From Thaumasiovibrio subtropicus (GTDB taxonomy: Bacteria > Pseudomonadota > Gammaproteobacteria > Enterobacterales > Vibrionaceae): a DNA stretch of 64,000 nt. This document shows, one piece after another, positions 38,728 through 47,585 of the stretch (its first letter is position 1; each line of letters starts with the position of its first letter). Below the pieces are notes generated by a model. The model saw nothing but the letters and a program-made list of their open reading frames with translations, did no database searches and was not told the origin of the DNA. Location: NCBI RefSeq assembly GCF_019703835.1, contig NZ_AP023054.1:1860001-1924000 (forward strand), read 5' to 3'. The translations under genes were made by a program, and so were the position numbers.

Positions 38728-39624
38728 CTAAAACGACCACAACAGGCCAACACCCAGATTCAGGGTGCTGGTCTCACCTTTCGGTAACGAGACCAAATAG
38801 TTCTTTTCCCCGTCCCCCAGATCCCCACGCCAAGCTTGTGGCGGCTCTTCATCACGGATTCGATAGGTTAACTGACCAAACATCGCGATATGCAGGTTAG
38901 AAACAATTTGATAGGAAACATTGCCTTCAAGCCCGAGTAAATAACCATGGTGATCAAACTCTAGCCCCGGATAAAGTGAGCTCTCTGTAATGGACCAAAT
39001 TGGCAGCCCGAAAGTGGCCTTGCCACCATACCGCCATTGGTCACCCAAGGTGCCATGTTCATAAGCAGCCCCCGTGATAAAGACAAATTCACTCGATTTT
39101 TCTTCGATCACGCCACTTTGAAAAGGCCCGGCTTGCGATGGCAGCAAGACATCAGACCGTTTATACACTGTGTACATAAAGGATGTGCCCGCCAAGATGC
39201 GCCATCCTGGATCAAACTTATAATGGAGCAACAAACTGGTTGTTGTACTACTGAACTCAAACTGGTTGCGTTGATAGACACCGACGCCATCTCGTGTCCA
39301 TTGTTCTTCTGACGCGGTGGGATAAAACGTACTGTGGGCATCAACTGAAAACGCATAGAGTCGATTGATATCGTAGACACCGCCTGTGTGCACGGCCATA
39401 TTTCTTACCGTGGCATCTGAGCGTACCGGAATTGCGCCTAGCGATTCCGCATAGTTGACATGCTCTGAACTGATGTAGAAATAGCTATAGGTTGCACCAG
39501 GAATGTACTCTCCTTCGTCTTGGTGATAGGTAACATAATGTTCACTGCTGTATCCCCTTGAAGAACAGAACAGTAGGAAGAATACCAATAGTGTTTGGGC
39601 AGTGGCGCGACTGCGGTGTCCCAT
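38728..39624 (-). CDS. outer-membrane beta-barrel protein
   Basis: This is 298 residues with a signal peptide (about 1-26, ending GYSS), then alternating beta strands rich in Tyr/Phe/Trp (TSLLLHYKFDPGWRILAGTS, FVFITGAAYEHGTL). It ends in Phe (LLWSF), the usual barrel-assembly signal. Its gene is eight bases upstream of glpD on the same strand, so it may be a porin-like outer-membrane partner of glycerol phosphate use. This is inferred from linkage only. Confidence 0.8.
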   Translation of the reverse strand: MGHRSRATAQTLLVFFLLFCSSRGYSSEHYVTYHQDEGEYIPGATYSYFYISSEHVNYAESLGAIPVRSDATVRNMAVHTGGVYDINRLYAFSVDAHSTFYPTASEEQWTRDGVGVYQRNQFEFSSTTTSLLLHYKFDPGWRILAGTSFMYTVYKRSDVLLPSQAGPFQSGVIEEKSSEFVFITGAAYEHGTLGDQWRYGGKATFGLPIWSITESSLYPGLEFDHHGYLLGLEGNVSYQIVSNLHIAMFGQLTYRIRDEEPPQAWRGDLGDGEKNYLVSLPKGETSTLNLGVGLLWSF

Positions 39625-39710
39625 ACTTAGCCTCTTTCATCGACGTTGCCAATCGTTTTGAGAGGATAGAAAGCGAGCCTTGAAATCCGGTCTATATCCT
39701 ATCAACGCAT

Positions 39711-39977
39711 ATATACTCAAGCCACTTCAAGATGTTTGTTCAGCGAGAGTTTCTAGGCTTGTCAACAAGACACTGTTTTGAAGATCTAGTGGACTAAATC
39801 AAAAAACAGTAACGACGGTGGCGAGCCTAGAAAACTCGCCCTTCGGGAAGCGACTAGCGCCCCGATTTCTGCGTTAAAGGTGTTTGAAAGGGAAATCCAT
39901 TCCTTCACACCTTTGCCTTGACTTCGACGCGCTAGGCCGCTTCTGAATCCTGCATCTTGAAGTGGTTTGAGTATATC
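39711..39977. repeat. 267-bp MITE-like element with 24-bp inverted repeats
   Basis: The ends ATATACTCAAGCCACTTCAA and TTGAAGTGGTTTGAGTATAT are complementary over about 24 bases. The element carries no transposase. Related sequence lies at 25420-25670. Repeats of this kind are frequent in Vibrio chromosomes. A minus-strand frame inside (39786-39980) is read as spurious. Otherwise 39625-40057 holds no gene. Confidence 0.78.
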
Positions 39978-40057
39978 CACATCCCATCAGGGGATGTGGA
40001 TTTACTAAAAGCGTAGTCGTAGAATCTGCTAGGCTATTCTTTTACTGAGGAAATTGC

Positions 40058-41740
40058 TTAGAGCCTCTCAGATTTTTTATCGTTCTGTGCGGTCACATAG
40101 ACCACTTGGTAAGGCACCTGATGCTGCTCAAACCAGCGACACCAGCGTATTTGATTGTTCTGCAACTTATCACCGGGGCCTTTAACCTCGGCCCAACACC
40201 ACTCGTCACCGCGCACCATAAAGAGATCCGGCATTCCCGTACGATTTTGCTTCACGTTGACCAATAGCCGCTCAAATAGCTTGGCTAACAGGACCGGCGG
40301 CATCACATCGATCGCATGTGAAATCAGATCCTTCTCAATGGCTTGCCATGCCACCCAATCGTTACTTATGCCTTGCTTCGCCTCAAATACTGCTAGGTAA
40401 TCAACATCGCCCGCGATCACATCCGCAAGTCGTTCATCAATGTGTGACTGACGTTTATCGATAAACTCTTGGCGATACATATCATAAGGCGCTCGTTGAA
40501 AAGGATTAAGAAATGCCCCCTTCTGAGCAGAGAAAATGATGTCCCAGAAAGCTAAACCAAACAGACCATTCAACAAGAGATTTTCACTGAACCACACTTG
40601 CCAACCCTGCGCTTGATAGTGTTCGGCCACCGCGAGTTCAACACGTTGTGATTTGAGGTCGAGCTCAAGTGCGGTTTGCTGCGGTGTAAAGTGCTGCGTA
40701 GCCTCGGGATAACCGAGAACCAGCGGGTCTGCTTGTGGTAATTTCTTCGCCAGAGGTTTCAGAATACGCAGTGCCACTTCTTGCTCGTCTTCATCATGGC
40801 TTTCCAACAACATCTCACGTAACAGTGGCAACGCATCGGCCTCCCGTTGCTGCTTGATCAGCATTCGAGCGCGACGCTCGCGACTGGGGGGACGTGTTGT
40901 TTGCGAAAAAAGTGCGATGGCCGCATCAACATAGCCCTGCCGTTCCATTTCTCGGGCGATATGATTCGCTAAGCGAGCACGTTTTCGCTCCAATGGCGAC
41001 CAATCAAATTGAGGCGGCAAAAAGTCGCTCAACGCAACAATACCTGCCCTGTTTTTCAACTCAACTAAGTCCCAATACGCATCGTTAAGTTCAGACAAAG
41101 AGAGCCAATCATCAATATGTTGACGCGATTCAAACAAGCGACCTGCTTTATCTAGCGTATAGCGCTCAAAACGCTCAATACCGAGATCGGATAAAACAAA
41201 TTGGGTGAGGTCCTGACGGGAGTTGCCAAAAAATAGCAACAGCAAGACGGAGAGCAGTTCACTGTTTATCAGGCGTATCAAAGGGTATGCAATCTCTTGA
41301 TCCCTCGAATACGCTATGCCTACAGCCTCAACCCACTGCCCTTTGCTGGCAGATTTTGGCAAGGTGATCTCAGGGAAGAGACTGGGTAATTCTGGTTTAG
41401 TTGCCATCCTTAAAACCAACTCACAGGGAACACGAGAGGCACAAGATACATAGCCACTCGCTTCTAATACCCTTATGGCAACAGGGATGTCGACCTCGTC
41501 GTAACGTAACTTATCTTCCCGAAACCACTCTCCCTTGCGCATTAAGAGCCGAACTAACAAACATTGTGCATTCTTGGTTAACTTGTAAAAGCCATCGATC
41601 CACGCCAGTTCAGTATCACTCAACAAATCACGATCTCTTTTGCTGACGGTATCGAGCAATATCAAGAAGTTGCTAAGGTAATAATCAACTGGGAGATCGG
41701 GTAAAACGCGAGGAGAAGACGTGGTGGTGACGGGCATCAT
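40058..41740 (-). CDS. VRR-NUC (FAN1-like) nuclease
   Basis: This is 560 residues. The N-terminal part is a helical DNA-binding region (residues about 60-110, SAP/winged-like). The middle part is TPR-like (ADALPLLREMLLESHDEDEQ). The C-terminal VRR-NUC domain includes FGLAFWDIIFSAQKGAFLNP. It ends with the PD-(D/E)XK catalytic set GMPDLFMVRGDEWCWAEVKG and GDKLQNNQIRW. Bacterial FAN1 relatives cut branched or cross-linked DNA. It follows glpK by 71 bp on the same strand and may share its transcript. Confidence 0.88.
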   Translation of the reverse strand: MMPVTTTSSPRVLPDLPVDYYLSNFLILLDTVSKRDRDLLSDTELAWIDGFYKLTKNAQCLLVRLLMRKGEWFREDKLRYDEVDIPVAIRVLEASGYVSCASRVPCELVLRMATKPELPSLFPEITLPKSASKGQWVEAVGIAYSRDQEIAYPLIRLINSELLSVLLLLFFGNSRQDLTQFVLSDLGIERFERYTLDKAGRLFESRQHIDDWLSLSELNDAYWDLVELKNRAGIVALSDFLPPQFDWSPLERKRARLANHIAREMERQGYVDAAIALFSQTTRPPSRERRARMLIKQQREADALPLLREMLLESHDEDEQEVALRILKPLAKKLPQADPLVLGYPEATQHFTPQQTALELDLKSQRVELAVAEHYQAQGWQVWFSENLLLNGLFGLAFWDIIFSAQKGAFLNPFQRAPYDMYRQEFIDKRQSHIDERLADVIAGDVDYLAVFEAKQGISNDWVAWQAIEKDLISHAIDVMPPVLLAKLFERLLVNVKQNRTGMPDLFMVRGDEWCWAEVKGPGDKLQNNQIRWCRWFEQHQVPYQVVYVTAQNDKKSERL

Positions 41741-41811
41741 GCTAACCTGTATTTATAAACAGTATGGAGAGACTAGCATGATTCAGCCCTTTTGTTGAGG
41801 AAGTCTTGGTA

Positions 41812-43332
41812 TCACTCCTCTAAGCTAGCCCAAACTTGTGCGCATTTAACCGCCCGCTGCCATCCTCTACAACGCAGCAATCGTTTCGACTCATCATCAT
41901 CCGGCTCGAATTTCGCTTCAATACTAATGTAATGGCGCAAGGCTTCGATATTTGGCCAAACCCCCACAGCAAGCCCCGCTAAGTAAGCAGCGCCTAAACC
42001 GGTTACCTCGATGTTTTTTGGCCGTAATACCTCAATGTTCAATAAATCAGCTTGAAACTGCATTAAAAACCGGTTGGAGACTGCGCCCCCATCAACGCGC
42101 AATGATTGCAATGAAATTCCGGAGTCGACTTGCATGGCATCAAGAACATCTCGGGTTTGATAAGCAATGCTTTCCAATGTCGCCCGTACTAAGTGATGGT
42201 CGTTACTCCCCCGAGTGAGCCCAACAATTGTGCCGCGCGCATACGCATCCCAATAAGGTGCACCCAAACCCGTAAATGCGGGCACAACGTAAACCCCATT
42301 GGATGATTCAACCGCGGTTGCCATTCGCTCAGAATCTGACGCGTTCTGAAGGATTTTTAACTCATCCCTTAGCCACTGTACCGACGCGCCACCCATGAAC
42401 ACTGCGCCCTCAAGTGCATAGCAAGGCTTTCCTTCACGATCACACGCCAGTGTTGTCAGTAGACCATTACTTGAAGTGACTTTGGTTTTGCCCGTATTCA
42501 TCAATAAGAAACACCCAGTACCATAGGTATTCTTCGCTTGACCTGCCTCGGTACAAAGATGCCCAAATAGCGCTGCTTGTTGGTCACCAGCAACACCCGA
42601 AATAGGAATACGTGTTCCACCTTTACCACCGATATTCGCTTGCCCGAACTCAGCGGCACTGGCTTTTACTTCAGGCATCATGGATTTTGGAATGCGCAAC
42701 GCTGACAGCAACTCATCATCCCACTGCAACGTATTAATGTTGAACAACATTGTACGAGAAGCATTGGTGTAATCTGTTGCGTGAACACGCCCTTGCGTTA
42801 ACTTCCAAATCAACCAAGTGTCGATTGTACCGAACAGTAACTCCCCCCGTTCTGCACGTTCGCGTGCCTGTGGTACATTATCAAGAATCCACTCTAGTTT
42901 GGTCGCTGAAAAATAGGGGTCTAAAACTAGGCCTGTTTTATCTCTCACCGTCGCTTCGCCCAGTGTGGCTTTTAACGTTTCGCAGCGATCTGCGGTACGA
43001 CGGCACTGCCAGACAATCGCATTGTAAATCGGTTTTCCAGATGCTTTATCCCATACCACAGTTGTTTCACGCTGGTTGGTGATGCCGATGGCCGCAACCT
43101 GATCACTGGCAATACCCGCTTTGCTTAACGCTTCGATCATGGTCGCATTTTGAGTCGCGAAAATTTCCATCGGATCATGTTCAACCCACCCCGCTTGAGG
43201 ATATCGCTGTTCGAACTCACGCTGGGCGCTACTGACTATCTCTCCGCAAGCGTTAATAACCAGTGTCCGCGAGCTCGTCGTACCCTGATCGAGGGCAACA
43301 ATATACTGCTTTATTGACTCAGTTTGGCTCAA
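41812..43332 (-). CDS. glpK: glycerol kinase
   Basis: This is a 506-residue FGGY-family kinase that phosphorylates glycerol to glycerol 3-phosphate in the cytosol, feeding glpD. The N-terminal phosphate loop is [13 protein letters not shown]. Substrate-site residues are in [13 protein letters not shown] and [12 protein letters not shown], and the C-terminal ATP region ends with [13 protein letters not shown]. The usual glpF neighbour is absent. Instead its start overlaps the stop of a diguanylate cyclase gene by four bases. Confidence 0.97.
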   Translation of the reverse strand: MSQTESIKQYIVALDQGTTSSRTLVINACGEIVSSAQREFEQRYPQAGWVEHDPMEIFATQNATMIEALSKAGIASDQVAAIGITNQRETTVVWDKASGKPIYNAIVWQCRRTADRCETLKATLGEATVRDKTGLVLDPYFSATKLEWILDNVPQARERAERGELLFGTIDTWLIWKLTQGRVHATDYTNASRTMLFNINTLQWDDELLSALRIPKSMMPEVKASAAEFGQANIGGKGGTRIPISGVAGDQQAALFGHLCTEAGQAKNTYGTGCFLLMNTGKTKVTSSNGLLTTLACDREGKPCYALEGAVFMGGASVQWLRDELKILQNASDSERMATAVESSNGVYVVPAFTGLGAPYWDAYARGTIVGLTRGSNDHHLVRATLESIAYQTRDVLDAMQVDSGISLQSLRVDGGAVSNRFLMQFQADLLNIEVLRPKNIEVTGLGAAYLAGLAVGVWPNIEALRHYISIEAKFEPDDDESKRLLRCRGWQRAVKCAQVWASLEE

Positions 43333-45122
43333 GCTGTGTGTTCCTTCTCTTTATCGTGTGACGTGACTGAAGGGTATAGCGGTAAAGGTGCGCTGCTCTC
43401 AATGCTTGACTCAATATCTTGAAGCGGCGTCGCTAAAGAGACGCGGTTTCTTCCCGCTTCCTTACTGCTATAAAGGGCGTTATCCGCAGCTTTTAGCAAG
43501 GCATCCGCACTTCGCCCATCTTGAGGATAACCGCTAACACCAATTGAGACAGTGACGCTCCCTAAACTCTGGCCACGATAAATAAAGTTTTCATCGGCGA
43601 TACGTTTTCGCACATCTTCGGCAAGTTGACTCCCCTCTGCGTAAGTCGCCAACGGACAAAGAATCGAAAACTCCTCGCCACCATAGCGGCACACTATCCC
43701 TTCGTCACCGATGACCTCGTTAAACAATCTCGCTAGCTGCTTAAGAACGAAATCCCCTGCATCATGGCCAAACTTGTCATTAAAGAGTTTAAAGTGATCA
43801 CCATCTAGCATCATGACGACAAACTCCCCTTTATCGTGCATCGCGCTTCCTAAGGTTTTTGCCAACTGATCAAGCAAAAAGGCGCGATTATAAAGGTCAG
43901 TGAGTGGATCGCGAGAGGCTTGATACTGCAAATCATCGCGCAACTGGATATTAGCCAACGACAGGCCTATTTGTTCAGCAAACGTCGCGGCATTGGACTC
44001 GCTCAGCAAGATTTCACTTTCCTGTTCAAAAACCAGATGCAAAACGCCCAGCGTTTCCCCTTGTGCCATTAGTGGGTGACAGAAGAAATAGATCTCTTCA
44101 TCGCTGTGATAGTGACGACAACGGACATCCACTTCAGCGCTTTGCGAGTGATGGACATGGCCTTGCAGCAATGCCCAGCAATCATTAGGACTAAAGTTCT
44201 TGTGACCCGGCCAAGGTTCGCCCCATTCCACGAGATTATTTAATTGATTACGCGAAGATTTAATCAAAGAAATGGCGCCAGATTTGGCATTTGGAATCAA
44301 TTGAATGCCTATGGCACGAATCACCTCGGCCGCATCATCCATCGATGAGCATGCACCGAGTAAGCTGCCCATGTGTTGCAGAATCCGCAATTCCTTGGTT
44401 TGTGATTCCACATGCGCAGCAAGCTCTTCTTTATCACGCTCCACAAACTTCTTCATCGCAAAAAGAGACAGCACACTACTGATCATGACAATGACCAATA
44501 TAACAACGCCAGAAAGAATGACCCAAGAGAGTGACTCGACAATCAGTTGCTGAAGGTTTTCTATCGGCATTGATGCGCGAATCACGATGTACGCACTGTC
44601 ATGGAAAATGTGGAATTTTTGAAGCTCTTCTGGGATCTCAACCCGATTCGCCAAATAGATATAGTTTTGCCCGGTAGTCTCACTGAATCGGATATCAGAT
44701 CCTACCCCTTGAGTAACTGCCATCTGGACTTCAGGTCGACTGGCATGGTTGTCCATCTCTGGCACCAGCGACAGTGGTAGCTTGCTATCGTGCTCCACAA
44801 TGCCAGATTCATCAATCAAAGTGATACGGTGCTCAGTGCTAAAAGCAATCCGTCTCAGAAACTCATCTAACGATTTCGCCTGCTGGTCATAAGAAAGGCG
44901 CGATGAAGCGCCATCGCCAATGAACGCCTGTTCCTCTTCAATCAAAATCACCTGTTTTACAACTTGGAGCGTTTGCTGCAAGTCTTCTTTGGTATTTTCT
45001 TGTACCTGCCTGGCGAGGAAATTCGCTTCCACATAGATTCCAGCAATAATGATTGCCGCTAAAACCAGCGTCGGGGCGAACATAATGAAATGTCGATATT
45101 TCTTGAAGTTCTTATTCTGCAT
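43329..45122 (-). CDS. membrane diguanylate cyclase with periplasmic sensor and GAF-like domain
   Basis: This is 597 residues. TM1 is at about 14-35, and the periplasmic sensor of about 150 residues is Cache-like, with [17 protein letters not shown]2 is at about 195-220 ([20 protein letters not shown]). A GAF-like region spans about 240-400, and the GGDEF domain about 410-570. The active loop is RYGGEEF, so it should make cyclic di-GMP. No RxxD inhibitory site is evident just upstream. It heads an operon with glpK (ATGA overlap), an uncommon pairing that would tie c-di-GMP output to glycerol kinase supply. Confidence 0.92.
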   Translation of the reverse strand: MQNKNFKKYRHFIMFAPTLVLAAIIIAGIYVEANFLARQVQENTKEDLQQTLQVVKQVILIEEEQAFIGDGASSRLSYDQQAKSLDEFLRRIAFSTEHRITLIDESGIVEHDSKLPLSLVPEMDNHASRPEVQMAVTQGVGSDIRFSETTGQNYIYLANRVEIPEELQKFHIFHDSAYIVIRASMPIENLQQLIVESLSWVILSGVVILVIVMISSVLSLFAMKKFVERDKEELAAHVESQTKELRILQHMGSLLGACSSMDDAAEVIRAIGIQLIPNAKSGAISLIKSSRNQLNNLVEWGEPWPGHKNFSPNDCWALLQGHVHHSQSAEVDVRCRHYHSDEEIYFFCHPLMAQGETLGVLHLVFEQESEILLSESNAATFAEQIGLSLANIQLRDDLQYQASRDPLTDLYNRAFLLDQLAKTLGSAMHDKGEFVVMMLDGDHFKLFNDKFGHDAGDFVLKQLARLFNEVIGDEGIVCRYGGEEFSILCPLATYAEGSQLAEDVRKRIADENFIYRGQSLGSVTVSIGVSGYPQDGRSADALLKAADNALYSSKEAGRNRVSLATPLQDIESSIESSAPLPLYPSVTSHDKEKEHTA

Positions 45123-45310
45123 AACTAACGCTCTATCAATAATAAGACATAGATGTCTGCAATTATGTTCTAAGCATAGACCGATACGCTCGCGACTTCC
45201 GTCTTTGTTGCTTTATGGCGTTCCCTCCGCTGATTGCAGCAGATTTCTACGCCTATTGTTCAAAGTTGCAACAAACAATTCATTTTAATGAAAAAAATCA
45301 CTCTTACCCC

Positions 45311-45339
45311 TTGCTGCCGCGATGTGAACTAGCTATTAT
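45311..45339 (+). promoter_or_regulatory. promoter of the tRNA-Val cluster
   Basis: TTGCTG and TATTAT are spaced by 17 bases, 31 bp before the first tRNA. The GC-rich stretch that follows is usual for tRNA promoters. Confidence 0.5.
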
Positions 45340-45369
45340 CCATTGCGTTCTCACGCAGAGACATTCAGT

Positions 45370-45446
45370 ACGACCGTAGCTCAGTTGGTTAGAGCACCAC
45401 CTTGACATGGTGGGGGTCGGTGGTTCGAATCCACTCGGTCGTACCA
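45370..45446 (+). tRNA. tRNA-Val (anticodon GAC)
   Basis: This is a 77-base cloverleaf. The acceptor ACGACCG pairs with CGGTCGT, followed by ACCA. The anticodon loop is TTGACAT in a CCACC/GGTGG stem, and the T loop is GGTTCGAATCC. The CCA end is encoded. Confidence 0.96.
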
Positions 45447-45481
45447 ATCTTCTTACCTAACCTAGTAAGAAGTCAGAATTT

Positions 45482-45558
45482 GGGTCTATAGCTCAGTTGG
45501 TTAGAGTACTACCTTGACATGGTAGGGGTCGGCAGTTCGAGTCTGCCTAGACCCACCA
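45482..45558 (+). tRNA. tRNA-Val (anticodon GAC)
   Basis: This is a 77-base cloverleaf. The acceptor GGGTCTA pairs with TAGACCC, followed by ACCA. The anticodon loop TTGACAT is in a CTACC/GGTAG stem. It is a second GAC isoacceptor with a different acceptor stem from the first gene. Confidence 0.96.
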
Positions 45559-45605
45559 AATTCCAATAGTCGCACTCTCGTTAGAGAATCCCAACGCGAT
45601 TATTC

Positions 45606-45681
45606 GGGCGATTAGCTCAGTTGGGAGAGCACCTCCCTTACAAGGAGGGGGTCACTGGTTCGAGCCCGGTATCGCCCACCA
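45606..45681 (+). tRNA. tRNA-Val (anticodon TAC)
   Basis: This is a 76-base cloverleaf. The acceptor GGGCGAT pairs with ATCGCCC, followed by ACCA. The anticodon loop TTACAAG is in a CTCCC/GAGGG stem. It is the last gene of the tRNA cluster and is followed by a terminator. Confidence 0.96.
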
Positions 45682-45686
45682 CTATC

Positions 45687-45715
45687 AAAACGCCTGCTCA
45701 TGAGCAGGCGTTTTT
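45687..45715 (+). terminator. terminator of the tRNA-Val cluster
   Basis: The palindrome AACGCCTGCTCATGAGCAGG, then CGTTTTT, forms a strong stem with a T-run right after the last tRNA. Confidence 0.9.
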
Positions 45716-45794
45716 GCGTTTAAGAAAAGCAATCAGATTAGACATGTTTAACTATCAAGTATGTAATCCCACACACTACGCTAGATTGCGAGTT

Positions 45795-47504
45795 TCAACC
45801 TACACGGGCTTCACTTTTTGTTGTTTTTTCGTAAGTAAGCATAAATTGATAACTCACTTTTGAACTATCCGCTAGTTCGCCAATAAAAATTTCATGGGCA
45901 CTTTTTAGTTCAGACACGTTATCGGTTATCGAAAGCGCCCACTTATGCATCGATTCTGGCAGCGGAATTTTTTTAGGTAACAGCTTTTTGAAATGGATCG
46001 GTTTGTCTTTACCCGATAACACTAGCGCAGATAATTTAAGTAGTTTGAGTTCAACCGAGTCTGGATAATGAAGAGCCAACTCATCAGCCTGTTTAATCAC
46101 GTGAAGTGGATCAGAAAAAAGCACAAGATGTAGATCTGCCAACTTCTCGTAGTAGTCAAAGAACCCCCCTTTTCCAGCCATGCCGATATTTGCATCCTTT
46201 AGCAATTCTTCAGATATAGATGTTAATTGCGTTCGGATACTTAGAACCCCTATTAAATTATCAACAAACCACCGCTCTCCTGTTCTAATTGCAACAACAA
46301 GACACAATGCCAGTATTTCATCAGACAATGCATGCAGTGATGAAGAGAAATGCTTCATTCCTATCATGAGTCGGACATGCGCTTCACTATTCTTATTTTC
46401 TGATATCGCAACTCTCGCTAGATAGATATAAAAAAGCAACTTAGACAAGGCTAATTGGTTTGAGGGAAGCTTTGTCATCACTTTGCTTTGCATCTGTTTT
46501 ATTTTTGAGAGAATGTAATTTCGAGACACTGTGGCATTTTCTGAGTCAATCAGTTTTTTAGATAGATAAAGATATCGGTTTAAAGGGTCAAACCACTTTC
46601 TATCAATAATAATCAAATTCTTAATCAGTAAACCACCCGATACGAGGAACACTTCAATTTGACCCGCTTCCATCGCAATACGAGACAAGTTCAACACACG
46701 ATGACTCACCGTAGGCGTAAGTCGGCTAGACTGCTCTGCGATGTCGAGCGCTTCATGCGTTTTCCCTAACTCTTCATAAAATTCCACGAGCTTGTCATAA
46801 GCAAAAACATATCTTGGCATACGAGATATCAAGTTTCTCAAAACTCGTATAGCTGCACTTCTCTCTTCTATCTGCCAAAAGTAAATCGCTTTTGAATACT
46901 CTCGACGCTGATTAAATCCAGCATGCTTTTTTATCGTTAACCATTCATCTAAATCTTTCCAACGTTCATTACTTTCTAAAATTCTCAAAAGTTCGCTTTC
47001 TAACTTATAACTATTATCACTTAAGCAAATTGCCGTCAGTTCTGATACCCCCTCATCAATTAGGCCACAATCAATTTGGTCATAAATGGGCGTGAGAAGA
47101 TCGATATTCCTCTTTATTGAATAGAGTTTATCGACAAGTTCCTTTGCTCTAATCGGCTTTGTAATAAATGTATCCATATTGTAAGAGAATACAGTTAACA
47201 CAACATCGGAGCTGTTATCGCCAGAAATAATAATAACACCACAAGTTCTATCAATTAAATGACGGCTTCTTAACGTATGCGCTAGCTCATTTCCGTTGAT
47301 ACTGTCTTCTAAATGGTAATCAATCAGTACAAAATTGTAGTATTTTCCTTGGCACTTACTGATTGCGCGATCGCCATTTTCAACGACATCAATCGCCTTG
47401 ATTCCAATTTTGTTTAGCTCGCTTTTTAACATGAGTGACGCAACTTTGCTGTCATCAACAACTAACACGCTTAAGCTTTCCCAATCGACATCTTGTTGCG
47501 TCAT
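45795..47504 (-). CDS. REC-TPR response regulator next to the giant adhesin
   Basis: This is 569 residues. The receiver domain (about 8-130) has the acidic pair VLVVDDSK, the phospho-acceptor in FVLIDYHLED and the conserved Lys in FITKPIRAKEL. The rest (about 150-569) is a helical TPR-like array (YVFAYDKLVEFYEELGKTHE). It has no DNA-binding or enzyme domain, so it probably acts through protein contacts. ATG 47504 has GGAGGAG upstream. It begins 81 bp after the giant adhesin gene on the same strand and may help control its export or release (inference). Confidence 0.85.
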   Translation of the reverse strand: MTQQDVDWESLSVLVVDDSKVASLMLKSELNKIGIKAIDVVENGDRAISKCQGKYYNFVLIDYHLEDSINGNELAHTLRSRHLIDRTCGVIIISGDNSSDVVLTVFSYNMDTFITKPIRAKELVDKLYSIKRNIDLLTPIYDQIDCGLIDEGVSELTAICLSDNSYKLESELLRILESNERWKDLDEWLTIKKHAGFNQRREYSKAIYFWQIEERSAAIRVLRNLISRMPRYVFAYDKLVEFYEELGKTHEALDIAEQSSRLTPTVSHRVLNLSRIAMEAGQIEVFLVSGGLLIKNLIIIDRKWFDPLNRYLYLSKKLIDSENATVSRNYILSKIKQMQSKVMTKLPSNQLALSKLLFYIYLARVAISENKNSEAHVRLMIGMKHFSSSLHALSDEILALCLVVAIRTGERWFVDNLIGVLSIRTQLTSISEELLKDANIGMAGKGGFFDYYEKLADLHLVLFSDPLHVIKQADELALHYPDSVELKLLKLSALVLSGKDKPIHFKKLLPKKIPLPESMHKWALSITDNVSELKSAHEIFIGELADSSKVSYQFMLTYEKTTKSEARVG

Positions 47505-47585
47505 TCGCTCTCCTCCGTGAAACCTCACGTTCACGCTACGTCACTCCACTGAAAAGGGGTAGGCGATGGCCTACCCCACTCTCAG

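Noticed and set aside
39786..39980. 64-codon minus-strand ORF
   Set aside because: It is internal to the MITE-like repeat and extends across its end.
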